Source: Thelephora terrestris (Eukaryota > Basidiomycota > Agaricomycetes > Thelephorales > Thelephoraceae). From it: DNA of 64,000 nt. The translations under genes and the position numbers were made by a program. The stretch is taken from contig WIUZ02000007.1 in the NCBI GenBank assembly GCA_015956445.1, positions 1,736,001 to 1,800,000 of the forward strand. Direction: 5' to 3'. The notes under the pieces were generated by a model, which worked only from the letters and a program-made list of their open reading frames with translations, was not told where the DNA came from and made no database searches. Below are positions 32,829 to 43,333 of the stretch, one piece after another (positions within the stretch are counted from its first letter, which is position 1; each line of letters begins with the position of its first letter).

Positions 32829-33452
32829 ATGTTCAGTGCCCCTAACCCATTCTCCTCCACCAGTCCCATTCAACGTCCGGTCATACCAGACGCCCGAAGA
32901 TCTATCTGGGAGTATAAGCTCATCAGAAGTCTTCAAGTAAACCGAACCACAGGTTTACTCACTCATTTCCCTTATTATCGCCCCTTTGCGGCTCTCAATT
33001 CCGGAGTCACCACTCCCCCTTTCCTCTTAGGAGCCGATCACCAGTTCCTTTGGAACTCAGATACTACTGAGAGCGTCCTAGCGACCGTCTACTTCAGTAT
33101 AAGCCCTGCCTTCTATTTTCCCAGCCCTCGCATTCATCTTACGACTAACGTCCACACTCATTCCCCTGCTATTATTGTCTTGTGGTGGGAAATCCCAACT
33201 GAATTACCTTATTCGGTTCTAGAATATCTCGTAAGCTTCGAACACCTTAGCGATCAAGACTTCGACCCGTTCATTCAACAACTGAGTCAGTTCTGTCAAG
33301 ACTACCACTCGGCCATTCACCCCTATCAAACCGAGTCGCCACTCGCTCTTGATATCCCTCCTTCTCTCACCTCTACACCTGGAACCCCCCTCAACATTCG
33401 ACCCGACACCCCTCACCCTTCCGCTAATCCTCTAGCGTCCTTTGAACAGTAA
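32829..33452 (+). CDS. Hypothetical protein of 2.3-kb LTR-like element (sense ORF)
   Basis: An uninterrupted 207-residue frame starting MFSAPNPFSSTSPIQRP, about 160 bp after a TATA box and ending 20 bp before the element terminus. Features: WEYKLIRSLQVN, a hydrophobic block (IIVLWWEIPTELPYSVLEYL), and a Pro/Thr-rich tail. No known domain. Its place between promoter and 3' terminus makes it the natural product of the LTR transcript. Function unknown; a gag-like or accessory role is speculation. Confidence 0.5.
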   Translation: MFSAPNPFSSTSPIQRPVIPDARRSIWEYKLIRSLQVNRTTGLLTHFPYYRPFAALNSGVTTPPFLLGADHQFLWNSDTTESVLATVYFSISPAFYFPSPRIHLTTNVHTHSPAIIVLWWEIPTELPYSVLEYLVSFEHLSDQDFDPFIQQLSQFCQDYHSAIHPYQTESPLALDIPPSLTSTPGTPLNIRPDTPHPSANPLASFEQ

Positions 33453-33477
33453 GCAGGCCCACAACCCTGACACGATC

Positions 33478-34090
33478 AGACAATTGGTACCGATCGAGGA
33501 TATGGTCGTTGACAAAGCCGAGGACAAGTCGAGGGTGACCGAGGTACGTCCGGTTCGAACTGGGCAATGTTGCAAATGTTCCAGGTTCTGCCGCGGTCAT
33601 TGTATGCAACCCTCGGCCAACCCTTACTTCCTTCCAGTTGTGTCCGATGGTGACGAGTCTAGCCGAGGTGAAGGAAGACAGTTCCGATACCGGGTCAACC
33701 GTCCCAACTGACAGGTCGAGTTGGAGGTCCAGCGTCGGAACCTCACTCGACTCGCAGTACAGGATCCCCCCCAGGCCTCTGATGAGGGAGACGGAGGGTC
33801 GCTCTTCGAATACGTCGACAGCGCTGCCAAGCAATCACCCGGTGATGGAGATGTGGGACCAGGTGTTCCAAAGTTCAGTGACATCTGGGCGACTGGTGGG
33901 TCCCTTCGAAGGCATCTCTTCGTATCGACTTGAACTAGATGTTCAGTTGAGCACCGAGGATGGGGACGCCATGTTCGGAGAGATCCTCACTAGGAGGGGC
34001 CAGTTCTTAGACCGGGATGGACTGCTGATGCGCTGGGTACCCGCTGTAGATAGAGTCGACTTTCGATTGGACATTTATAAGCATCGTATA
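33478..34090 (+). pseudogene. Gene X, copy 1, 3' part
   Basis: Resumes after the CGATC duplication: QLVPIEDMVVDKAED, the Cys-rich and basic region CCKCSRFCRGHC, then RQFRYRVNRPN followed by an in-frame TGA (about 33710), and the acidic tail ESSDEGDGGSLFEY-type sequence. The 3' untranslated part to 34253 matches 27718-27900 of copy 2 in reverse complement. Confidence 0.75.
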
Positions 34091-34253
34091 TAGCCTTGTG
34101 GTTCCGGTTTTGCATGGAATGTATGCGCGTTGTGTGTTTTGAATGATGGGATGAAGGAAAGGGAGTGTGAAGCATTCAAAAAATAAGAATTGGTAAGAAG
34201 AATTCGAAGAAAGAGTGTGTTATAAAAAGTTTAAAAATACCATGTTCCTGACA

Positions 34254-35560
34254 CTGTTGAGCAGGTAGAGTATATTCTATACTACTACATGGTGTACTCT
34301 AGTCCTTACCTGAGAGGGGAAGATGTAATAGTGCAAGTGGGGGTGAGAGAGAGAGAAGCGATTGATTTATCTATCTACACATGTGGGGTATATATATCTA
34401 TCTACTCTATTGGCGTCACAACTATACAGCGTGACTGATGCAGGGTCCATGTGGCGGCTTAAGGCATGTGCGTGTCATACCGATCGATCGGATCACTGAT
34501 GTTATACCGTCCCTTCAGGTCGCTTATCCAGCGCTCTCCGGCATCGGCTCTCGCACGAAGCGGTGGAGCCGGTTGACCCGTTACCAGGCACAGACCTCCG
34601 GTTCAACACGGTGTGTCCGATTGTTTGATTCGGAAGAGAACTTGGTTGGTGGGGACGTGAGCCGTGCGGAGCTGGGTTAGCAAGCTGGCTTGGTTTCGAC
34701 GTAGCTGGTCGATAATGTGAAGGTAGTCCCCCAATAGAATTGTCTTGTTGATTTTGTCAATACAGGTGAAGCACGGTGACGCAGTCCATTCTGCGGCCCA
34801 TCTGGCCTTCAGATCTTTCTTGAGGGTCTGTCGGGTGGCTGATATACTAATGGGTAGTCGTTTCCGTCTCAGAAAAGTAGGGAGTTTCACCTTGTCGCTG
34901 GATTCTCCTTTCACTGCACTTTTCACCTGTGCATCTGCCCGTTTGTTCCCTTTGATGTCCTCGTGGCCTGGCGTCCACACAAGTTCTACTTTGCACCATT
35001 GTTTCAACTTCCACTCTTTCCCTTGTCCCATCTGCTAGTTGCATTCTACCTGTGCCTTTCCTGTATCCTTTTACCGTGATACCTCTTTTTCTCGCTTGGA
35101 TGACCTGGAAGTCCTCAAGGATGTCGTGGATCCTGTCAAGTATGTGGTGTCCTGGTCTGGACTTCTGGGTGTGTAGCGCCATGAGTACGGCCTGGTTGTC
35201 GAGGCCTATGGTGACGCTGTCGTAGTATCTGTCAGTTGAGCACAGGGCGTGTATACCTAGGACGACTGCGATGGCCTCGGCCTCGTAGACTGTGTGGGCT
35301 GAGTCAGCGCCCAGGTGGTATTTGAGGGTTCTAGATAGAAATCTGTTCTGCATCAGTACTGCCACTGCTCCAATTTTGTGTTCATAACCTGAGCCATCAG
35401 TGAAGACGGCTGTTCCTGTGATCTGGTTCGCGTATGTGATTGCCTTGTCCCTGTCCTCTTCAATCTTGACGTCCACCAGCAGCTTATAGTTACGTTGTCT
35501 CCTTGCTGTGAGGATACAATGAACTAATAGGGTCATGAAGATGGCCTGAACCATCTGTTT
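34254..35560 (-). mobile_element. LINE (non-LTR retrotransposon) 3' fragment with RNase H
   Basis: Minus-strand frames encode an RNase H domain: AVFTDGSGYE (first Asp), TVYEAEAIAVVLGI (Glu), TIGLDNQAVLMALH (Asp), VWTPGHEDIKGNKRAD (His and last Asp), then a C-terminal region with LLTQLRTAHVPTNQ. A frame change separates the first three blocks from the fourth (about 34850-35000), and the reverse transcriptase is missing, so it is a dead, 5'-truncated copy. RNase H after the RT is typical of Tad/I-like fungal LINEs. 34254-34430 (simple-repeat and AT-rich sequence) may be its 3' end or unrelated. Confidence 0.8.
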
Positions 35561-36089
35561 GCTGGCACAAAGATACTCTTGCAGAAATGATCAGTAAACC
35601 TCAACAAATGTGACATGGGCTGTTGCAAAGAATTGTTGTCCAGGAGAATTGGTAGGCATGGCACGACCCAATCGCCTCCAAGGTCCACATTGGTGGTCAA
35701 GTCAAAACCAGCTGTCAAGCTAAAACAAGAATGATAAAGCCCACAACACTGGGACTGCATGCGTTGCAAAGCACTGTTCACTGCCAGAATCAGTATATAT
35801 AGGCTAAATTAAGCAGATGTGCAAGAAATCACAAGATTGATGTGGAGAACGGCAAATCAATGTCAACAGTCAACCAGTCACCCTGAGTGCTCATCCTGGT
35901 GGTTAGCTGGTGGACAGGGAAGGAGTGATTTGTGATAAGTGAGAATCTACTTAGTAAGCATACTTAGAAGGTCAATGTAACTGATGTAGATTGTGACAAC
36001 TTACCATGAAATCAGGTTTTTGGCAGTGGCGCCTAAAATCCAACTCAATAAGACCCAGTACTTACATCCTGGGAAAAGGATACAAAATA
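35561..36089. other. Unassigned CpG-poor stretch
   Basis: No gene supported. It is noticeably poor in CG dinucleotides, like the adjoining 3' end of kinase C. Similarity to unit D starts at about 36090. Confidence 0.4.
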
Positions 36090-36297
36090 TCCACAAGCCC
36101 CCCTTCAAATGGCCATTGCAGTCTTAGGGGGAAATCTGACAATGAAGCAGGGCACGACAACACAATCTACTTCACGGCCACTTTGCCTAATTCCCCATGA
36201 TCTAAGAGGGGATCCAATTGACCCAATACCCCAGGGCTAAACCATTACATGCAGGGTGATAGTTGAAAAGGTTTGAGCAGCTTTGCAAGGTGGGGGA
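36090..36297 (+). pseudogene. Short decayed plus-strand segment, unit C
   Basis: Matches the end of the convergent segment of unit D (43130-43330), including ccccccttcaaat and gatctaagaggggatcc. Most of the segment seen in the other units is missing, so the unit is truncated here, close to the LINE. CpG sites of the unit-D copy are mostly TG or CA. Confidence 0.4.
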
Positions 36298-39200
36298 TTA
36301 ATTCCTCCTCAGTATCAAGACCTTTGCCACTATGCAGCCCCCGCTTTTGAGGTCAACTACAATGTGTGAATTGAAGCCATCTAGCGAGAACAACTGGACA
36401 CAGATACAGTCAACACTGTTCACAGTCACAGAGTGATTATCAACTTACTAAATGATATCCTTTCCCGTAAATGCTCTTGCTCCCAAGGGGACCACCACAT
36501 ACAACCAAGGATATCTCTACAAGTCCGATTAACAAGGTGTTGGGTTCTATCACCAGCTTTTTTGGGTAGTACCTGGGTGGAGACTTAGCAGTAACAGTGA
36601 GAGTCAAAAGGGGCAGAGCACATGCCACATATGTTCACCCCAATCATTTTGAGGACCCGTCCGAGGAGTCCTATATTCTCCATCTTCCCAACTGAGCTTG
36701 ACATGAAATTCCTGCGAAGGTGGCTGGTCCTTTTGAAATTTGATTGCATGAACATGCAACTCAGGTGCCTTTAAGCCTGGTAACCACCTCAGAAAGTCAT
36801 CTTTGACTTCAGGACGTGATTTGACCATGCGGTAGACTTCATCAATTGGTGGGCGCTTCTGAGGCCTCCTACTCCAGCATTTCTCAAGAAGCTCCCAGAA
36901 CAGGTCATCAAACACTCCAGGAGGCCTCATGGGCACGACCAGAAATGCCTGGTCATAATCACAACCCTCCCGATGTGTGAGTATCCCAGTCAGAACCTAG
37001 GAAGCCAATGTGGGTCTTGGTCCTCAGGCAGGATGATATGGAATTGTGGAATTTCACCTCGTAGATTACTATGGCCAGTTCAAACACATCACATTCCATT
37101 GACTTGGTTTCTGGTTCCCCATAAGGGAAGTCCTCGGGCCCAGTCACAGGAAATTGCGAGCAATATGACCTTTGAGATATTTGCGTATCAAGTATGGCAA
37201 TTGCTAATCGGGCATCACCGCCGTTGTCAATTAATATGTGATCCTGTTCAGGGTGTTGAGCTTTATCAATGAAAACAAAGTCTCACATACTGGCCAAAAA
37301 GCGCCGTGAACCACTCCATTGGAGTGCAGGAATCTCAGCCCTTTGACCGCACCCAATAGCTGTGTGTGAGGTTCATGTAAGCATTGGTAATACATGGTCA
37401 GATTGGATATACTGGCCAAGTCATATCGATCTACATCAGGATTCTCCTCCAGATATTGCTCGATGTTGCCGTTTTTGTACCAAGGAAACACCAGAGAGAA
37501 GCTGGAGGTGGTCGTTGACACCCCGTAGAAAGGCATAATATTGACATCTTCAACCTGCTTCATCAAAACTGCTGCTGCGCAAAACCGCTACGTCATCCGT
37601 CAGCACAACAACAAACGAGCCCCCTGCTTGGGGTCATACAAAACACTTACCTGTTTGGCTATTGTTATGTCAGAGTCGCCTTTGGGAAACCCGAAACCCT
37701 TGCGCGCCTTGGCATCACCATCACCTTTGCCTTGGTGTGGCCTAAGAACCTTGAGCGCCACCACCTTACTACCGTACATTCCCTTCCAAATCTCGGTCAT
37801 CCCGGAGGCGTGTAGGGCGCGGTATCCTTGCTTCACGACACCCACAAGTCCATATGACGTTGGGAATGTGTGCCAGAGAGTACACAGCTGCGAGAGTTCG
37901 AAATAATGTTCTCCCTTTGGCCCTTCCTTTCTGTTCGCAAGATTCTTGTACAGGATAATCAGAGCTGGGAAGAGAAGTAGTAAATGGGGTTACCCTCGAA
38001 AGCTCGTTGATGTGCCTATAGATGCTTGGGAAGTCGGAGGGCATTGTAACTGTAGGAGGGTCAGAGATGTGGACTGTCCGTGCTACGGGCAGCGAACTGT
38101 GGAAAGTGGGTAATTACCGCATTCAATGTCTTTTGCCCTAACCATTCTCTTCACCAGCTGCGGTCGACTCAAGCTGGATAATTGTAAGTCCGCAGCACAT
38201 GGAATATAGCTGCAGGAAGCAAAAGCATGTCATGGTGATGGTCCCGTTGAGAGAAAATGTACTGGCCATTCGCGAAGAACCCCAACCACTTCCGCCATTG
38301 CGGGCCGACAAGCGGGGACTTGTTGCCAACAAGCGAGTGTGACTTCCCATACAGAGTCTGTAAACCCCGGTTTTCGAGGACGATTCGGACGTTCGCCGCC
38401 CATGATTTTCGACACCGTGACCATGGTACTAAACTCGCTGAACGGACTCTTTCCTGTGAAAACCTTAGATAGGTTCGAGCGTCAGGCAAACCGTCTCACA
38501 TCAACCGCCAGGTACAGGGAGATGCGACGACTGACCTCCACCATGACCATGCCAAAAGCAAACACGTCCGCTTCTCGAGTGTTTCTATCGCCACTCCCGA
38601 GAACCTCCGGTGCGGCCCACCTGCCCGAGTATCCCTGTACTTCGGTTACGAGAACGGAGGTCAACCCACGAACGACTGAGGCGAGGCCGAAATCTGCCAG
38701 ACAGGCACGACCGGTGCTGTCAATGAGAATGTTGGGCTGTGCAAAGGTCATCGATGCAGTCGAAAACGACGTAGAGTGAAAACCTGCCCCTTTCAGGTCT
38801 CCGTGCGTTGTGTGGCTTGCATGAAGATAGTTGAGACCTTCCGCTACATCCAACAACTTGGAAAGATAGTCAGTCGAGTCATGGCTGTGGAGAAAAATCT
38901 CACCAAGCCAACCCGGTCTGCGCCTGGATTCTCGTTAACGTATTCCCCTAGGGTACCATTTGGCATCCAGTCCGAGACAATTTGGAAAGGATTTCGCGTA
39001 ACGCCAATGAAAGCAACAACATTAGGATGTTCCAATCTTTTCCACGTGATTGCCTCTTTGATGAATGTCTGCGCGGCGATATGAATCGTTCAGTAGGCAA
39101 GGAAAGATAGGCAAATGCCAGATACTCACCTTCTCGACGGCTTCGCGATTTTGCACATTAACCCTCGGGACCTTGATGCAGACCTTAGAGCCGTTGTGGA

Positions 39201-39586
39201 TGCCTTTCCATACATCGGAAAAGCCGCCGCCGCTGACCGCGTCATCGCCAACTCGGGAGAGATCGCCCGAGATTGTATAAGAAGAGGGCAAGATGGCATG
39301 ATCGCCGCATATGGTTCGTAGTTTGTATAGGCATTGTCGGAAAACATCGTCGGTGCTCGGAATGACATCAAGGATCTGTCCAATCTGTTCTGTAAGCTGG
39401 AAGAGGGCCAAAGGGGGAACGCACTTCATCAAGAAAATCGACAAGGCGAGTCAACTCCGACCCTTGTAGAGTGGTCAAATACTGTTCTTCATCATCATTT
39501 CGAAACAAGTAGTGGAGGCAGCGCAAGAAATCGGGTGAAGAAGTATTGAAGGAATAGAGGTGCTGTAGGACTTTCGAAGTAGACAT
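36298..39586 (-). CDS. Kinase-pseudokinase-C2-like protein, copy C
   Basis: About ten exons. N-terminus MSTSKVLQHLYSFNTSS (start 39586), then DVFRQCLYKLRTICG. Domain 1: SGGGFSDVWKG, KVCIKV (Lys), HPNVVAFIG, MPNGTLGEYV, THGDLKG (Asp kept), ADFGLASVV (DFG), RWAAPEVLGSGDRNT (APE), CWQQVPACRPAM; all key residues are present, so it should be an active TKL kinase. Domain 2: GMTEIWKGMYG, VVALKVLR, FPWYKNGNIEQYL, LHSNGVVHGAF (no catalytic Asp) and GGDARLAIA in place of DFG, so a pseudokinase. The C-terminal C2-like region has LHVHAIKFQKDQ. No stop was noticed in the exons. The 3' quarter is strongly CpG-depleted. Substrates unknown; a pseudokinase probably regulates domain 1 in cis (inference). Confidence 0.75.
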
Positions 39587-39589
39587 CAC

Positions 39590-41862
39590 GGGTGGTTCCA
39601 CTTCCAGAGTTCGACGGCCAGCGCAATCGCAATGAGCGTTGAGGGCAAGGGACGGGGATCTCGTGCCTGACACTGCAATGAACGTGACTTGACAGGCCAC
39701 CAAAAAATGGGGTCTCCTCATGTTCCAAGCATGTGATCTGCAAGAGACGCGGTCCCATCAATGAATTTGAGCTGGACTCCGGTTACTCAAGTCTGAGTTC
39801 AATGCGTCCACGATCTCTGTCAGCGATGATGATGAAAAGTCCCGCTTCCCTCGATTTTCCCGAACCCCTCCCGACAGGTTTTCGACTACATAACTTCAGC
39901 GCTCTGACGTCCAGGAGTGTGCCACATTCTCACTCACTCTTGCTGACGTAGCTATTGATGCATGATGCCGTACCCGGTATGTACGGGGGTGCTGGTGAGC
40001 TCGAATGAGACCTCAAGTAATGGACTCGGAGATAGCCGAGCGGAGATGGAAAGCGGCCACCCTCAATCTCCGCCTGGAAACAAGTGTGCCATTTTTGCCG
40101 TTCCTGGTATTGGTGTTTTCCATTCCGATAACCCATCATCACGCTACGGATCCCGCGATGCCGCATGCCACAGCCATGAAGCCGCCTTACAACGACGAAA
40201 GCCCTCGCAGTCTTGTTCATCGTCACGCGCCGGGGCAATAACAATCAGGATGTGGTATAGGCCGGGTTTTTGTGACGGACGACGTCTCTCATTGGTGCGT
40301 GCATTCGCTGCCCCCGATGTTGATACATACTAGGAACTCGTGGCAGCCTAGCGCTACTAGTATGATCTCGAGCGCGGGTTATCGAGGTCGTCGACATCCA
40401 TTGACCAAGCCGTCCCGCAACAACCTCTGTCTACGAGCGTGAGACGCAACACCTCTTGAGGCTGGCTGGGACTTGGGTCAATGTTTGGTGTGAATATGCA
40501 ATCGAGTTGACCACGGTTAACAATGATGACGTGAACTCACATTCTCCTCAAACCTCTCTCTGCAGCTTTCCTTCTAGCTTTCAGTGCCGTACCGCATCCC
40601 TTTACACGCGATAGCACCCGTCCTTATTCCCCCGAAATTGCGCGGCAAGAGGAACAACAAGAATGTTGAGAGGGCTGACTTCGTGGACGACGGTTCTCAA
40701 CGGTTCGTGTTTGGTGGGCAACCGGGGACGTGATTTTCGCTCCGTTTCACGGAGAGAGGTTCGCCAATCGTGGTGTCGGCATCTCAGTTCGCCTTCGCAT
40801 TGCGGTATCCTATCCAACGATCCATTCCCACCCGCTATAGTGCGCCTAAAAATCTTGAACGCGCTCTCGCGCCCTTGGTTCTCTGCAGGGCGACAGGAAA
40901 GAAGCAAAACTCACTCAGATCTGTCACCTTCTGCCCTCTCATTCTCGCTTCATCTACTCCGACCCCGCCGGTGACGCAAAATCCGAGCCGCTTCCCCCTT
41001 CAGCGACCGAACTGATCCCAACGCTTCGATGTATGCGAATGTGCCATCCGTGTCTCTAGAGTTCTGCTCCTCCGGATTGTACTCTCTGGGAAGGACAGGT
41101 TTCTTAATGTGACCAAGGATTCCTAGCCAATACTAAAGACAGGAAGGCGCAAGCTTATGACGTGGATCGAGGTGCATCAGCTGCCATCGTGAACTATCCG
41201 AATGTAGTTGATTCTATCTATCATGTGCGCAAACCTCTATTACAAAGTCGCCCAGTGAGTCTCGGGTTACCCAGGCAGACTATCGAGCGGCTCGTGCATC
41301 TTCACCTTGTGTATCGAGTGAGCTTCCGTGGCGAAATAGGGATGTACTTCGTTTGTTATCAGGGTGCCAATACTTTTAGTTTGCGATGGGATCGTAAATT
41401 CATCCTGGTTGCTATTGGCACGGAGTCACGTTCGCCCTGGCCTCCGGGCTTAGCCATGGACGACATCCTCTGGCCTGCATCATGCCCCTCAAGTAACCTG
41501 TGATGGAGGCCACGAGCCACATTGCTGACCAGTCAACAGGTCAACGTGCAGGCGGCCAATGGTGGCCCGAACACGTCAATATCGCAGTTTTATCCGGCGG
41601 TACTGGAATCCTTGGTCTAATCAGGACAAGGATACGTCGCGGCGCTCAACTCGATCAGGAACTTCCTCAAAGTGTACGCCGCGGCCTCGCGTCCTTCTGG
41701 TACCATGGTCCACACTCTACACGATGTGAAAATGTCCATCAAGTGTCGTGCTGGTGTCACAAACAACGGAAAATGCTGACTCACCGACAATGATCCCAGG
41801 CAGCACGGTCTACCCGACGGGTCATTACCAGGAGGAAACGGCGAACTCAAGGCTGAAATGGA
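39590..41862. other. Spacer between kinases C and D with decayed duplicate segments
   Basis: Contains pieces shared elsewhere: 40340-40480 resembles 51640-51780 and 54390-54480 (for example acgagcgtgagacgc), 40620-40870 resembles 51900-52160, and 41120-41200 resembles 505-590. A plus-strand reading VGISVRLRIAVSYPTIHSHPL-like near 40780 may be cognate to VDIPICLR in the other units. No intact gene supported. Confidence 0.4.
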
Positions 41863-43330
41863 ATGGCTTCATCTCCCTCAGAAGCCACCAACCCAACGTT
41901 GAACCCAAATGCGTTTTTCCACGCAACTCGCGGAGAACTTTCAATCCCTCCGGCCGAACTTCCATCTTCCCCTCGCCTCCTGCTCCCGTCCATTTCCCCC
42001 GTCATTAGCCTCTGTATCTTACTTCCTCGGTTTCCTCAAACCCCGACCCAACGAAGCCGCCTCACGACTGCGAAATAGCCTGCTCGCTCTCGCAGTCTTG
42101 TTCGTCATCGCCAATCTCTCAACCGCTTTTCCTTCAATACTCTCATCGTTTACCGTCGTCTGGAACGCGGTCACTCCCGAACCAACGCTTTCGAAATCGC
42201 GTGCTGGCGGCAGTGATCACAGGCATGGCGCAGAGACCGGACTACGATGGTGGGCGAATCACTCATTCGTGCTTGTTTGAAGACGAGCCTGTCAAAAACA
42301 CCTTGGTTTCGCAGAGGGAAGCGTGTTTTCGCTGCTCCTGATGTCGATGTTTTCATCAGCCTTCGCACTGAAGTACCCTAGGGATCCATTCGCATCTACG
42401 TCCACGCCAGTGAATCCTTTCAAACCTCACCGGCTGTGTCAAAACCTAAGATCCTTTCATCTGCGGCACGTCTTTGCCTCTTGACTTTGAATGCATCCTC
42501 GCGTACTCACCTAAGCCCTTCCAGAAGGCGACGCCACAGAAATAAAAACCATTTAACCCTGCTTCTTCCACCCTTCCATCCTCAACATGCCTCACTTCAC
42601 CGGTCTTGACCCCATCGAGGACGTTAAACCACCAGTTTCCATCCCCTTCCCCCTTTAATGACTCGACTAATTCCAACGCGCCGATATCGACGAGTGTGCC
42701 GCCTTCACCTTCACCGTTATTGAGCTCGCCGTTGATGGCGCACCGGGGAAAGCATTCACAGAGTGCCAGAAATGAGTATCGTATTCTCCTCAAAACAAAA
42801 AGAAAAATTCGTTGACGGTCAAATGACGCTAGGACCCCTGACGAGTTGCTTCCTTGAGGAACTTACGGCTAACGACGACAGCAACAACGATTAGGCAGGG
42901 ATTCCCGGCTCGATCTCTCTCGTGATTTCGAATCCCCCTCACATTGTCAGCCGCTTACCCACCATCGGATTGGGTCTACGTCTGTAGAAATACCACGATT
43001 TTTTTTGTCTTCTGCCCCCGGCTTTGTCTATGAAATTGCGTTCTCTGAAGCCAGTGACGCCCAGAGGGCGATCAAACCTCCAGCACTCACAGGAGACCCT
43101 TCATTGGTCGAAGGAGACGAATATCTACAAGCCCCCCTTCAAATTTCCATTGCAGTCTCAGGGGAAATCCGACGAAGACAGGGGACGACAACACATCTAG
43201 TTCACGGCAACTCCGCCTCATTCCCACATGATCTAAGAGGGGATCCGATTGACCCAATACCCCAGGGCCCTGCAAAACCATTACATGCAGGGTGATCGTT
43301 GGAAAGGTTCGAGCAGCTTTGCGAGGTGGG
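41863..43330 (+). pseudogene. Convergent plus-strand segment, unit D
   Basis: The best preserved copy of the segment: a plausible start MASSPSEATNPTLNPN at 41863, a middle part with FVIANLSTAFPSIL, and a tail GFVYEIAFSEASDAQRA with FPHDLRGDPIDPIPQG (43010-43290), ending about 40 bp before the stop of kinase D. Frames change repeatedly, and I could not assemble one protein with normal introns. It may be a real multi-exon gene I cannot resolve, or a relic. No domain recognised. Confidence 0.35.
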
Positions 43331-43333
43331 GGA

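Larger units (their letters stand above)
31177..33472 (+). mobile_element. 2.3-kb LTR-like element with two divergent ORFs
   Basis: TGTCATGAACACG...AACCCTGACA, 2,296 bp, flanked by the exact 5-bp duplication CGATC (31172-31176 and 33473-33477). The interrupted gene X resumes in frame. A TATA box (gggtatataagg, about 32667) drives the plus ORF at 32829; an AT palindrome (attatatataat, about 32272) could serve the minus ORF at 32179. Between them are four GAGAAATCCCC motifs. The ends resemble those of the 3.3-kb element, suggesting related families. Solo-LTR-like structure, no polyprotein. Confidence 0.75.
25357..34253 (-). mobile_element. 3.3-kb gene-bearing LTR-like element, copy 1 (host of two insertions)
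   Basis: Starts TGTCAGGGCC (25357) and ends TTCCTGACA (34253). Removing the two nested insertions with their 5-bp duplications leaves 3,288 bp, against 3,303 bp for copy 2, confirming the reconstruction. Orientation is minus, judged from the TATA-like element near 25807. It carries a decayed copy of gene X. Its own flanks do not match (AGGAC versus CTGTT), so one side has been rearranged, or it is a true LTR joined to the adjacent copia internal region. Confidence 0.75.

Noticed and set aside
34438-34680. Plus-strand gene over the LINE 3' region
   Set aside because: The minus strand carries clear RNase H motifs immediately upstream; the plus frame has no motif.
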